Below are positions 1 to 10,300 of a DNA stretch of 64,000 bases, in pieces; position 1 is the stretch's first letter; the number at the start of each line of letters is the position of its first letter. This DNA comes from Stropharia rugosoannulata (taxonomy: Eukaryota > Basidiomycota > Agaricomycetes > Agaricales > Strophariaceae): positions 2,294,001-2,358,000 of the forward strand of contig JANCIK010000007.1 in the NCBI GenBank assembly GCA_028532985.1. Direction: 5' to 3'. The notes under the pieces were generated by a model. The model searched no databases. It was not told the DNA's origin and worked only from the letters and a program-made list of their open reading frames with translations. Both the position numbers and the translations under genes were made by a program.

Positions 1-2005
1 GCTCCTTGGAGTCGTTTGGTTGCGGTTTGCGTCGTGATAATCCATCTGGTCCGTGTTGAGCGCCTGGGATATGTACAAGCTCGAAATGAAACATTAAGAT
101 AGCTGCGATCCAACGATTTATGCTTGCTGAGGGTGCGATATCCGGATTTGCGAGCATACCCTTGATGTACTTGGCGTCTACTTCGACCACAAGGTTGCGC
201 ACACCTAAAATATAAAGTTTAAGCGCACGAAGCGCACGAAACAAGCCATATAACTCGAGTTTGGGCTGAGAATAACGGGATTCACGGTCATTTAGTGTGA
301 TGGATCCAAAGCGTGCATGGTAACGAAAGCGAGCGTTGTCTGGTGCACATTGTGACAGAAGATAGCCAACAGCAATGTATGAGCTGTCTACTGCAACGAT
401 AACAGGTGCTTGTGAGGTGTAATCAATTGGACGAAGTGCAGGTGACTTGAGAAGTGCTTGTTTAAGGTCTTGTTGAGCGCTTATTTGATCTTGGGTCCAT
501 TCAAATATGGCTCCCTTCCTGGTAAGTTTGACGAGGTGATGTGCACGGTGTGCAAAGTTGCGAATAAACATGCGGCATACTCCAATGGTTCCAAGGAAAG
601 ATCTGACGTCTGTGAGGTCCTTGCATGGTCCCCAGTTCGATATAGCTGAAACTCGCGATTCATCTGGTAGACGACCTTCATGTGTGCACCTGTGTCCGAG
701 AATAGTGATTTCAGGTGCGCACAGTACTGATTTAATGCCAGAGAAAGTTCCACCAGCATATTTCATACGTTGCACGACACGATTAAGACCTTGGAAGTGT
801 TCCCACACAAATCTACGTATTCCTGGATTTTCTGGGTGTGTTTCAAACTTTCCATCTGGTAATATGTAGCGGGATCGAGGTCCTTTAACAGGTACGTCGT
901 CGATGTATGGCACAGTTGTATGGGGAATTTCTGGCTGTAAAATATGTGTAACATCGTCGTGGAATATTGGGACAGAGTTAGTCCAACCCATTGGTAGTGT
1001 TGTGAGTCTCAGGGCGCCAAAAGGGGTCTGAAATGTTGTATAGTCTCGTGAGGACTCTGCTAGTGCGCGTTCGTCGTACCCTACGAATAAATCGAGGAGG
1101 CCGGCGCAAGCAAGAGCCGCAAACTGTTCAGCAACTTGTTCCGTGAATGGAGGAACACCAGAGTGTGCGATTGTGACTGCATTCAAAGGCTCGAGTGATT
1201 GAACTATGCGAAGTGATTTTCCATCCTTCTTGACAACTGCAAACCAACCACCACGATAAGAGGCGCAGGATTTTTCAAGTACACCTGCATCAAGTTTCTT
1301 CTGAAGGAGTTTGCAGAGTTCGTCATATATTCCGGGTGGTATTGGGCGATTACGGACAATCCAAGGCTTGTGAGGAATAACAGGCACTTCTACAGGCGGA
1401 AAGAAGTCCTCTCTGAAGTGACCACGTTCTGTGTCGTTCCACGCAAATGCGTCCTGGTGCAGCATCATAAAATGGTGCATTAAGTTGCGTTCTGCTGGCC
1501 ATAAGAATCCTGGTACGTGTGCGGCGTCAAAAACCTTCATTCTTTCCTCAGTATAACGTCCAGTAGGTGTAAACGTGGGTGGGTGTGGGTTAAGCGCTGG
1601 TAAGTTAGCAAGGGGGTCGCCAGTAATGTTGCGAATGATCTGGTACTTCTCAGGGAGTTCTCCGTAAACTGGGCGAGTTTTCTTCGACACAGGCTTGTAT
1701 TTCTTCTTTGTAGCTGCAAATATAGAATGGGATGGATGTGGCATGGTGTAGAGTGGAAAAACATCGTCAGAAGGATTAGTTAGAGGTGTAAAATAATTTG
1801 TATGGTGTAACTGAGCTGTGGAGTCATGTAGGGCGTTAGAAATCGAAGGGATACTGTGGTCACAGGCAGAGAAATAAGATAAGGAGACTGGAGTCGAGGA
1901 GTCTAGTGCTTGTATGGCTTCCACACGTAAGTGACCGTTATGGGCGCCTATTTTGATTGCAAACGTGTCTCCTAACGTTTCTAGATCCTCGACATCTAAA
2001 AACCC
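1..2005 (-). CDS. pol: Ty3/Gypsy Pol polyprotein (reverse transcriptase and RNase H part), 3' end outside window
   Basis: Reading the minus strand from the gag end, one frame stays open from about 2005 to position 1. It encodes the reverse transcriptase palm, with DLFVGYDER carrying the first catalytic Asp, and the catalytic YIDD box in PYIDDVPVKGPRS near 880-915. An RNase H-like segment follows (VDSSYIAVGYLLSQ), then the GPDGLSRR motif close to the window start that normally precedes the integrase. The enzyme copies element RNA into cDNA in cytoplasmic particles. The frame is -1 relative to gag, and the first residues after the gag stop read LDVEDLETLG, with no nearby ATG, so expression probably depends on the slippery site at 1999-2005. 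No stop or frameshift is visible, so the part seen could be functional. Integrase, expected next, is off the window. Confidence 0.88.
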
Positions 2006-4254
2006 TGGTTTCTGCGTTGTGCTATGCGAGGTGGACCTCTAGGTACAGTGGGGACGGTCACAACTTGTCCTGTGTTTGGATCCTCCAAGGTTATAGTCTG
2101 ATCTTCGCTCCTATAGTTATGTATGACACTGGCAGTGAGGATATCAAAAGGACGACCTAATAGAATATCGTATGCTGGGGCACGGATGATGTGGACTTGC
2201 ATATACAAGGTAACATTGCCTATGCGAAAGGGGACGTTGCGAGCGAGGCCAAGTGACTGATCTATGCTTCCATTAGCTGACTGCATGTTGAGCGTGATAG
2301 TGGGATCGTAAGTGAGTGAAAGTTCATGACAAACATCCTCGGACATTGCAATAATTTGACTTCCTGGGTCTAGGATGCATTCAATCCTTTGCGAGTTGTC
2401 GACTATAGGAAATATTGATCGAAGCGCAGCCGATTCTTTGGCTACTACAAGGCGATCTGGGTCGGGTTTTTCACCATGGTGCAGTGAGCGATAATACTGC
2501 TCAAAAGGATCATCAATAATAGTAGCACCCTCTGGTACTTGTCGTTGTTGGCTTGCTGTGAGCGCTACCATGTGTGGCATGTGGTGATATGTGTTTGCAA
2601 GACGTTCCTGGGATCGTTCCTCCTGTAGTAAATTATTCTGTGCTGTATTATCGATGTTGGTGCTTCGCTTGGCTGTGGTTGCGTTCTTGTACTGATTACG
2701 AATGTCTGGAGATATTGACAAGAGTTCCCTTTGAGTAATTGTGACTGGAGCTTCAAGTGATCGATTGTACACAGCAGTAGAGATGTCTGCCTCGTGTATG
2801 GGTGTTATATTGCGATAAGCCACTTCACCTTTCTTAACCGTGGCGTTGGGAATTGCTGGGACGTTTCTGTGCTGCGGGGGAAGGTATGTTGCGTCCACAA
2901 CACTTCTGAATGGATGTTCAGGCTCTTCATCGATTGAAGTCGGTGGTAATACCCTTGTAGATGTGTCTCGAGTGTCCAAAGGTCTGTGTACCGGTTGCGA
3001 ATCATTCTGCGACCTCTGAGGTGTTGTATCACGAGTTTGCGACGCAGTTGGAGCAGGAGTTTCGTCAAAATCTGTGTTAGGTGCTCGCTCCTTCTGTGCG
3101 CGTGTCCGGATGATTGGAGTAAAGCCTGGGCGCTTAGATCGAAGGGTGAATATTTCTGCCTCAAGTAACGCGATCCTGTCGTCTGTGGTAAGCTGATAAT
3201 TTGCTTGAGTACTCTGAGATGCTGCGTTTGAAGTATGAGGGACGGAAACTGTGTCCAGAAGCATGGCAGATGAGAGCATAGCTGTGGCGAGCTGTCCAGG
3301 GTTACGGCGATGCCATTCGTCAATTTTATCCTTTAATAATGCCCCAGTAATTTCACGAGGGACAAAGGCTCCAGTTGGTAAGACTACCTTGCCGTCTATG
3401 TTACGTTTAACCTTTCCAGCACGCTGGTATTCATCCACAAGACTGCAGGCACGGATAAAGTGGTCTTTTCCGCAGAAGTTGCACTTTACTTCACGGTTAC
3501 CGGATTCAGAGTAAGGTGTAGACGAACGTGGACGATTTTGGCTGTTATTCATGACCTCCTTAATCGATTTGGTGAACTCTGACAATATTGAGTTGAGTTG
3601 CTCCGTTTTGACAAAGTCATTGGTGCTGGGAGGTACAGGAGACGTGGTGGATGCGCCTAGTGTGCGAGAAGCGCCGTGAGTGCCGTGTAAAATAAATTGT
3701 GCTGCGGCATAAACATCTGCAACATTGTAAGGATCCCCTGGAAGATGGTCCAAAAATTTGAGCTGTAACCGTTGGGAAATTTGCGTCCAAAGTGCCTCGG
3801 GAAATCCACGAACATAGAAGCGCTTCTGCTCTAGTTCGGATAGCCTGCCTTTCGAGATTAAGAATTTTGTAATGGCCAAAAATTGCGCATGATAGTCGGC
3901 GAGATCTGCGAGAGAATGAATGCCTAAACGCTGCCGCGTTCCAATTAAAAAATCCATATCAGCCAAAGTGTACTTGTAATCTTCGTTTGCACCTGGATAA
4001 AGGTCTCGTACTGCCTGTTTGAAGTCTCCAAACGATTTCATGGGGTCTGTAAATTCTGACAAGGCTTCCCATAGATCTGCGACACTGTAATCCACGTAAC
4101 GAGTTGCGTGGCGCTTCATTTCTGTCATGTCAGTAATTTTGGCGCCTTCCAGATGGTATTCAAGCTCAGAGAAGTATCTCTTGAGGTCTCGAGGTTTTGC
4201 GGGGTCAAATGTTGGTGCACTGCGGTCACCACGGGCTGGCATGCGTGTGGCCAT
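1996..4254 (-). CDS. gag: Ty3/Gypsy Gag with zinc knuckle and aspartic protease
   Basis: A 752-residue structural protein with a C-terminal retropepsin-like domain. The first 200 residues are helical and capsid-like. A zinc knuckle lies at residues 258-270 (CNFCGKDHFIRAC), with spacing C-x2-C-x3-H-x4-C, one residue shorter than the usual CCHC knuckle. A long Thr/Pro-rich linker follows, then the protease: LDPGS with the catalytic Asp near residue 629, and the flap-side motif ILLGRPF about 60 residues later. Gag packages the element RNA and the protease cleaves the polyproteins. The ATG at 4254 starts an uninterrupted frame about 300 bases downstream of the primer binding site. Pol follows in the -1 frame. 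The gene is intact. Confidence 0.88.
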   Translation of the reverse strand: MATRMPARGDRSAPTFDPAKPRDLKRYFSELEYHLEGAKITDMTEMKRHATRYVDYSVADLWEALSEFTDPMKSFGDFKQAVRDLYPGANEDYKYTLADMDFLIGTRQRLGIHSLADLADYHAQFLAITKFLISKGRLSELEQKRFYVRGFPEALWTQISQRLQLKFLDHLPGDPYNVADVYAAAQFILHGTHGASRTLGASTTSPVPPSTNDFVKTEQLNSILSEFTKSIKEVMNNSQNRPRSSTPYSESGNREVKCNFCGKDHFIRACSLVDEYQRAGKVKRNIDGKVVLPTGAFVPREITGALLKDKIDEWHRRNPGQLATAMLSSAMLLDTVSVPHTSNAASQSTQANYQLTTDDRIALLEAEIFTLRSKRPGFTPIIRTRAQKERAPNTDFDETPAPTASQTRDTTPQRSQNDSQPVHRPLDTRDTSTRVLPPTSIDEEPEHPFRSVVDATYLPPQHRNVPAIPNATVKKGEVAYRNITPIHEADISTAVYNRSLEAPVTITQRELLSISPDIRNQYKNATTAKRSTNIDNTAQNNLLQEERSQERLANTYHHMPHMVALTASQQRQVPEGATIIDDPFEQYYRSLHHGEKPDPDRLVVAKESAALRSIFPIVDNSQRIECILDPGSQIIAMSEDVCHELSLTYDPTITLNMQSANGSIDQSLGLARNVPFRIGNVTLYMQVHIIRAPAYDILLGRPFDILTASVIHNYRSEDQTITLEDPNTGQVVTVPTVPRGPPRIAQRRNQGF
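1999..2005 (-). promoter_or_regulatory. Candidate -1 ribosomal frameshift heptamer (GGGTTTT)
   Basis: On the minus strand the gag codons end CAG GGT TTT TAG. This places the canonical X XXY YYZ heptamer G GGT TTT in register directly before the gag stop. Slipping back one base reads GGG TTT TTA GAT and enters the pol frame, which is open without interruption. GGGUUUU is a known slippery sequence in barley yellow dwarf virus. I did not test for a downstream stem-loop. Confidence 0.65.
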
Positions 4255-4552
4255 TGTAGGTGTTGAAATTAATGATTCTTCAGATGAACTTGGGAATAGA
4301 GATAAAGCTGCTAGCTCTGCGTCGAGTGAAGAGGTTGATGAGGATGGGGAGTAGGATGGTAGATCAGATAGATTAAATTGAGGAGAGGTTGGTGTTGGTA
4401 AATTATTGTGTGTAGCTTCGATGTCAGGTACTTCAATAAAGAATGAGTCGTCGCTGAGGTTTTCTGGGTTTTGAAAGGCTGCAATTAACTCGTCACGGAA
4501 TGTGCGAGTGCGAAGGCGATTGTTGATTGAAGGCTCAATGTTGAATGAAACC

Positions 4553-4570
4553 CCCTCGCGGTGGGCTCCA
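4553..4570 (-). other. Primer binding site of element 1
   Basis: On the minus strand the 18 bases begin TGGAGCCCACC, the TGG complementing a tRNA 3' CCA. The identical 18-mer occurs at 48,820-48,837 in the second, very different Gypsy element. In both it starts exactly 3 bases inside the LTR edge. I cannot name the tRNA primer with confidence. Confidence 0.75.
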
Positions 4571-4573
4571 AAA

Positions 4574-5192
4574 TGATACGCCTACGAGCGCTCCACGTGC
4601 GGAATGGCGACGAGCAACAAACAAAAACGAAGGGGACACGTAGGGAACTCGTAGAAGGTGCGTAGGGGTGCGAGTGTGTTTCCAAAGGCTTCTAACCAAC
4701 AGTTCTCGAAGGTGAACAAAGTTTCTCCACAGTGTAAGCTGCCAATCAGCTTTGAACCACTTGGAGGCCGAAATGCGACGAGTAACGAGTGCGAGACGAG
4801 GTAGAACAGTAGACGAGAAGTCCACGCTAGGACTGGGCGATAAAACGAATATTACTTGTTATTTTGTAGCTGAAAGTACATGTCTTTTATACTACAGATA
4901 TGAGTCATAATTGTAAGCAAAGAATTATCTAGAAAAATTGTAAAATGGAACGGATGAGTAAGGAAATGAGTAATCTACATATTTACAAATTTTTAGAATG
5001 AAGGGGAACATTTTATGCAGTGAGGAACATAGATGCTACAACCATATTCCGTGAGCTGTGCACAAGCTGTGCGTGAAGCCGCGCCGGCCGCAAGTTTCCG
5101 GGTGATGCCGAGATATGCCGGGCGTGGGAAATGGACTTGTGCGCATCGCATTTTGTGCCGTTTTCGTGCGTGGAGCCGGCTACGGCTCATCA
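4574..5192 (-). repeat. 5' LTR of element 1 (boundaries tentative)
   Basis: The LTR begins 3 bases beyond the primer site with TGATACG and is proposed to end with ...CTCATCA, just where similarity to the HET gene family starts, giving TGAT...ATCA ends and a length of about 619 bases. On the minus strand a TATAAAAG box lies at 4884-4891, suiting a U3 promoter. The partner LTR is outside the window, so neither the outer end nor the target duplication can be verified. Confidence 0.55.
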
Positions 5193-5594
5193 TCGGCCAC
5201 TATGTTTATGAAGTTGCCCAGTGTCTTCAACAGCTGTTGCCCCTCGGCAGACGCGTACAGGCGGGTAATATCAGCGTCTTGAATGCCATTATGTGATCAA
5301 CCTCCAAGTACACAGCAGCCAAATTGTACTCACCTGGTGTCGTAGGTCTTAAGAACCCAATCAAACTCGCCAAAAGAGCTGACCCGCGTGCGTTGACGTC
5401 TACTCGTCGCTCTTAGCTTTCAAGGTATATCGCGATCTGTCATCAAATGCATCTCATTTACCAGCTGATTTCAGATGCGAGGGACCTGGTAATTCTGTTC
5501 ACCGTGGAGGCTTAGCTTTGATCTGATGACAGATGTTTTGTAACTCAATCTACTCACCTTGACCTGGAGTTAGGGAGCTCGTACTAGAAGTCAT
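5193..5594 (-). pseudogene. 5' remnant of a HET-domain gene, cut by the Gypsy element
   Basis: On the minus strand this stretch matches the upstream exons of the intact HET genes at 12.5 and 24.2 kb. It retains an exon encoding the equivalent of ADITRLCASAEG (ending near 5277), the preceding intron with GTGAGT donor, and an exon encoding ...SALLASLIGFL. A conserved ATG at 5594 opens MTSST, followed by a GTGAGT donor. The match stops abruptly at about 5193, inside the exon that corresponds to 14,300-14,419. The HET body is absent and is expected beyond the left window edge, on the far side of the retroelement. This copy cannot make the protein unless the whole element were spliced out. Confidence 0.7.
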
Positions 5595-5665
5595 TGAATT
5601 ACAGAGCAGCGATTTCAAAGTGTCTGGGAATAGGGATGCAACGTGTGGCCGTCACGAACTGGGCT

Positions 5666-5675
5666 CCTTTATATA
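5666..5675 (-). promoter_or_regulatory. TATA box of the interrupted HET gene
   Basis: On the minus strand TATATAAAGG lies about 70 bases upstream of the conserved ATG at 5594. The same box sits at the same place upstream of the HET copies at 14,804-14,811 and 26,563-26,570, within a stretch of about 130 conserved bases. Confidence 0.55.
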
Positions 5676-5676
5676 C

Positions 5677-7339
5677 ATGTCAGGATACTCTATTCATAGG
5701 ACATCAGTGTCAGACAAATTTGGATACATCGATGTTTTGATCAGGCATGCGGCGCAGGTTTTCAATAGTTAAATAGACATTTTTACTCGAATACAAGAAC
5801 TGCTTTGCTTTTTTCAGGCTCAACGCAGTAGGCTCAACCCTTCCCACCAATCCACTGATTAGCGCTTAGTGCTTGCGCTGCCGATAGAGAATAGCACTGG
5901 TTGGTCTGAGGTGCGCAGAACAATGCGGACCATACAGGATTAGACCAAGATTATACCACGCACAGCGTGTGCGTGATCGTGCGGAGCATGGATAGAGTGA
6001 TCAAAAAAGCAAGAGAAAAAGCTGAGGACAGGGTAATATATTTACATTGTATGTTCTTTGTCCCTGATCCATCCTGAATGCAGTCTACAATGTCATCAAT
6101 CTATGTCCTATAGAGGGCTATGTTCAAAGTTCAAACTATGCTGGTATAAGATAAGGCTGGTGTCGCTCTTGCTATGATAAGAATGGGAACGAAAGAGGTG
6201 TGAACTCTTCGGGGTAAATATGTTGTCTGGGGGAGTTCGGATGTTGCGTAGCACTCTCGCGCTTGAGTGCTCGGAGGCGCCCGCGATCACAACCGGGTCA
6301 CCGCGGTGGGTACACAGCGAGCATTCCAAAGTGATTCTGAAATCTCACAATGACCCAGTGCGAACTTGGAATCATCGTCCCAGAGACAACCTGAGTGCCT
6401 GGAACCAGACAGCTGCGGCGAGAACGCGCCAAAGTCAAGCTGGTGAGCTAAACAATGGAACGAGGGTTGGTGGGTCTAAAATAGATAGTAGGAGCATGAG
6501 AGCAAGCAAAAGTCTGTCCACTGCGTGGTGGCAAGAGGACGAGTCTTGAGGGACAGGGTCTTGTTTGATAAATCAGCGCTTCAGCTCTGATCCTAGCTGC
6601 TCAGCTCATATTCGCTCATCTTATCTTAAGCTCTCATTAAGGAATAATTTGACATGGTAGGGTATAGTAGCATGCATATAAAAACCAACGTTCAAGGTAG
6701 GTTTTAATATGAGCTGGTCTTCATTGCAAGATCATGGAAGCTTATCAGCGTCACCTTGGTAGAAGTACGGCATAAACGTCAATATAGTTTCCGATATAAA
6801 AAGTATTAAAGACAGGCAAGTGGGAATACCCTTACTAGACGGTGATACAATACCTACTATAAAGCTGTAGTTAAATGTACCAGTCCCTGACGAGACATTG
6901 TACATATTGTTTCCACTCGCTCCTTCTAGTGATAAACTGTCCCGGGAAACTGCTGGGTACCTGTTGGAACTATTCAGTATACCAGGGTCGGAATCGTCGA
7001 CGATTATGGTAACAGACATTAGCTGTGCAAGTGTGAGTGTGGATGGATAACCTTGAACTTCATCAATTCAGCCTGTAAGATATCTTATATGCCTATATCA
7101 AGCACTTTTATTAGTTCAATGACGTCTGATTCTAAGTAATGGAGATTATCTATAGGTGTGGGAACCAGGAATACCGGTGACAGAGAATAATTACCTGATC
7201 CGGGTCACAATGTCTGCAAGGAGACTTGCATAGACTTTATTGGCTTCAGTACTTCAGTTATAGTTACATGGGACGATAATGAATCAGAAACGGTGACAAC
7301 TTTCACTACGAGACAATAGAATCCCGATTCCCATCCTTT
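5677..7339. other. No confident gene; possible small fragment
   Basis: Only short open frames occur. The one with protein-like character is on the minus strand at 6732-7019. It begins MSVTIIVDDSDPGI, which recalls the start of a family of agaricomycete single-pass surface proteins, followed by a plausible hydrophobic segment (IVGIVSP... LSLILFI). It lacks the rest of such a protein and is probably a relic. Positions 5677-5770 still belong to the conserved upstream region of the HET family. Confidence 0.4.
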
Positions 7340-10300
7340 GTTTCGGTATAAAATGGTTGGGAGTGAGCAACCTGGAATTCTGTATTGTGCCCGCCTTCGA
7401 GTGTCCCGTGTATACATCACATCACTGCTTGATCACTGGGTGCACCAGCCGGGCGATCCACTGTACCTGCCCCATCCCGAGTCACTATGTCTGCTGGCAC
7501 ATCTGAAGTTCAAGTTGGCCAGCTGCTGCTTACGGTGCGGCCTGCATCGACTTGTATCTACGCCTCCTTGTCACAACTCACGGCCATGCACGGGTCAGGG
7601 CGTTGTCGAGGCCACGGGAGCACGACGGGGATTGTGGATTAGCATCCCGACCGACTCAAGCTCAAGTATTCAATTATTCATCTCGTGGGACTCAAGTACT
7701 CGTACCGCTCCAGGCTCCTCACTGACGGCGTCACTGCTCGGGACTCACCTTGTCCATCCGCAGTGCGCATTAAGACAAAAAGTACATACAGCCCGCCCGT
7801 CCCTGCATTGCCCTGCCCTGCCCGCCTTAAGGCCTCCTCATTTCTCACATCCAGCGCGAGGGCCGAGCGAGAGTGACACGTGAGAAAGAGGAGTGAGTCG
7901 GGAGCGAGCGGGAAAAGCAAGAGGTACGTAGGAGCGAGCCGACCGAGAGGGACTTGCGGACCCGGGACCGCTGGATACGGGGTACGGGTTGAGGAGCAGA
8001 TAAGCGGGACGAGCGAACGGAGGTGGAAGTGGGCTTCAGAGCGATGAAGGTGGGGTGCGAGGTGCGCAGGGGACTAGACACGCGCAGGCGGGTGGTATAA
8101 GCACGTGAATGTGGGCATGGGCTTGAGCTCGGGGGAGGTAAGACGATGGAGATGTAGTAGGTACATGGGATAGACCGCACACACGCGGTCTGCGGAAGGC
8201 TCAAGTTGTGGAGCATACGGCACGAGGCAATACCGTTGAGCTAGGTGAGGTGAGACGGCGATGGGCTGGGTGATGGCCGGCCAGGGCGTGTGGACTGGGA
8301 CTGGCGGTGGCCTCCCATACTGTAGCAGCTTTGCTTGGGCCCATTAGTGTTAATGTGATCTGTACCCAGGTTGTACCACGAACGAGGGCGGAGCATGCTG
8401 GTGCTAGGGGTAGGGCCCTAGGGTACTGCCGGTGACGACTGTCCGGAGTGTGACGGACACGCACTTGGAGCGGAGATCTGTGTGACTGGGGAAGGCGGGC
8501 ACAAGGGAGCGCAGACGAGACCTTGCGCACTGAGCAGACGACGGGTGCTCACTGTTGCGATACTGCGGCTGGAAGCGGACGGGGGATGGCTGATGTTTTC
8601 ATCTCGTGGCTCGAGCGCGGGCCGAGCATGTGCGGGGCGCCTCTGAAGGGCAGTGTCGCAGACGGTGCTGGGAATCTGATCAGTCCACACGGGGAATGCG
8701 CACAGGCGCCTGCTTCCGTGCATCCACATCCCCGCGGCCCTACGAGCACGACCCATTGGTTTGCCTGGGGCACCGGCGACCGCCCTTGTCTGACGGCGGC
8801 CTAGTGCATGCCTCTCTGCACGCCTGACCTCGGTGCTCCATACGACACAGACTCCCGGAGCGACGTCTGCCGTCCGCTCCCCCTACTATACCTCGCTCAC
8901 AGTCGCAAACATTCCTAATTTGTCCATCAAGTTGGGCACCGACGCATCATCAAGACATTACCAAGTGTAGTAAATCCCTCTCTACTCACGCACCGAGCAT
9001 TTGTGTCGCAATGCAAATCAGACTCTACGCGTCACTAACCCAGTTCATGGCAGACTATATAATAGACTCACTTAATGACCATCACTGTTCAATGTGATAT
9101 CGATATTTTGACTTTTCCCGGGCCTGGTCTAGCACGACATCCAAACGATGTAGGTCAGATACTATTGTACCATATTAATCAGTGTTCATTTACCGTTCAG
9201 GCTCGGCAAAGGGGAGCCCCAGCAGAGGTCACCTGCAATGTAAGCGAGCCAAATCATCGCAGCTGAACCAGCAGTGCCACGCGGGCCCGTAGTAAGAATT
9301 TTGCATGTAGTCGCAAGACTACCAGGACAGTGCAACGGCGCTGTAAAAGGCTGCATTGGCCTAAGCTTCAAGACCCGGACGCGCCAAATCTGATCAGTAC
9401 GAACTTGTGGTAGGATATGCAGCTTGCACTCACGACATACCAGGTAAAAATCACAGAAACCGCAAGACAAGGCCAGCTCCTGAAGCATAAGAGGGACCAT
9501 GCCAATGCGTTGCACAGTGGCATACAGCGGGGCCGTTAGCGCGTTCGCGATGGGCACTGCTTACTGCAGAAGACAAATTGTGAACGCTGAAAAAACGATC
9601 TGCAAAGTAAACAAGCCAAGTAAGTAAATAATTTTACTACGCTTACATTATTGACTGACTCCGTCTCCAGAGAACGAGTCCGCACAGTGCGTAGCAGTAC
9701 CCCCAGCTCGGAAGTCGACCTGGACTGTCGAACCAGCGCGACGTTCGGGGACAGACGCATCCGTGGACCTAGCTTAAGGCTGAACTAACGACGAGTCGAA
9801 GCGCCGCAATCACCACTTGTAAAGTGAGCAAGCCAATGTCTGATGTACTCACACTAACCAGCCCTGTTTTTAGTGGATGGGTACGCGCCCCACCATTGCG
9901 CGATGGCGCATAGCAGTCTCCCAGCTCGGCCGCCTCGACTGTGGAGACAGCACAACGTCATGGATGCATCCGTGGACCTAAGTAGAAGTTCCGGGCGCTC
10001 CGGTTCAGGTCAATCGTCAGTGAGGAGTCCTATTGAGATTAATGGCTATTATTTACTATAAAATAAATGTCCAACGCAAACCGTGGGTGAGCATATCAGT
10101 GTTCAACATGCAGCATTCAATGTGCAAAGTCCGCTGCAAAATGACGCGGGAACGGCAGTCTTCTGAGAGCTATTCCGTGAGCCTGGTATTCAGTTACTCC
10201 GAATTTGACTCACCGAGGTACACCGGCTTGCTGTGCCCAGAATCTCAGCTCAGATTCACTCAAGTACTTCCGACATTTGCTCTCGCGCCTCGCAGCCAGT

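Larger units (their letters stand above)
1..5192 (-). mobile_element. Ty3/Gypsy LTR retrotransposon, 5' part (element 1)
   Basis: A minus-strand LTR retroelement: from high to low coordinates, 5' LTR candidate, primer binding site, gag-protease, then pol, which is still open at position 1. The rest of pol and the 3' LTR lie outside the window. It shares the primer site and the gag/pol layout with the complete element at 38,282-49,793 but is clearly a different family at sequence level. It is inserted in an exon of an older HET gene whose 5' exons begin at 5193. Confidence 0.9.
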
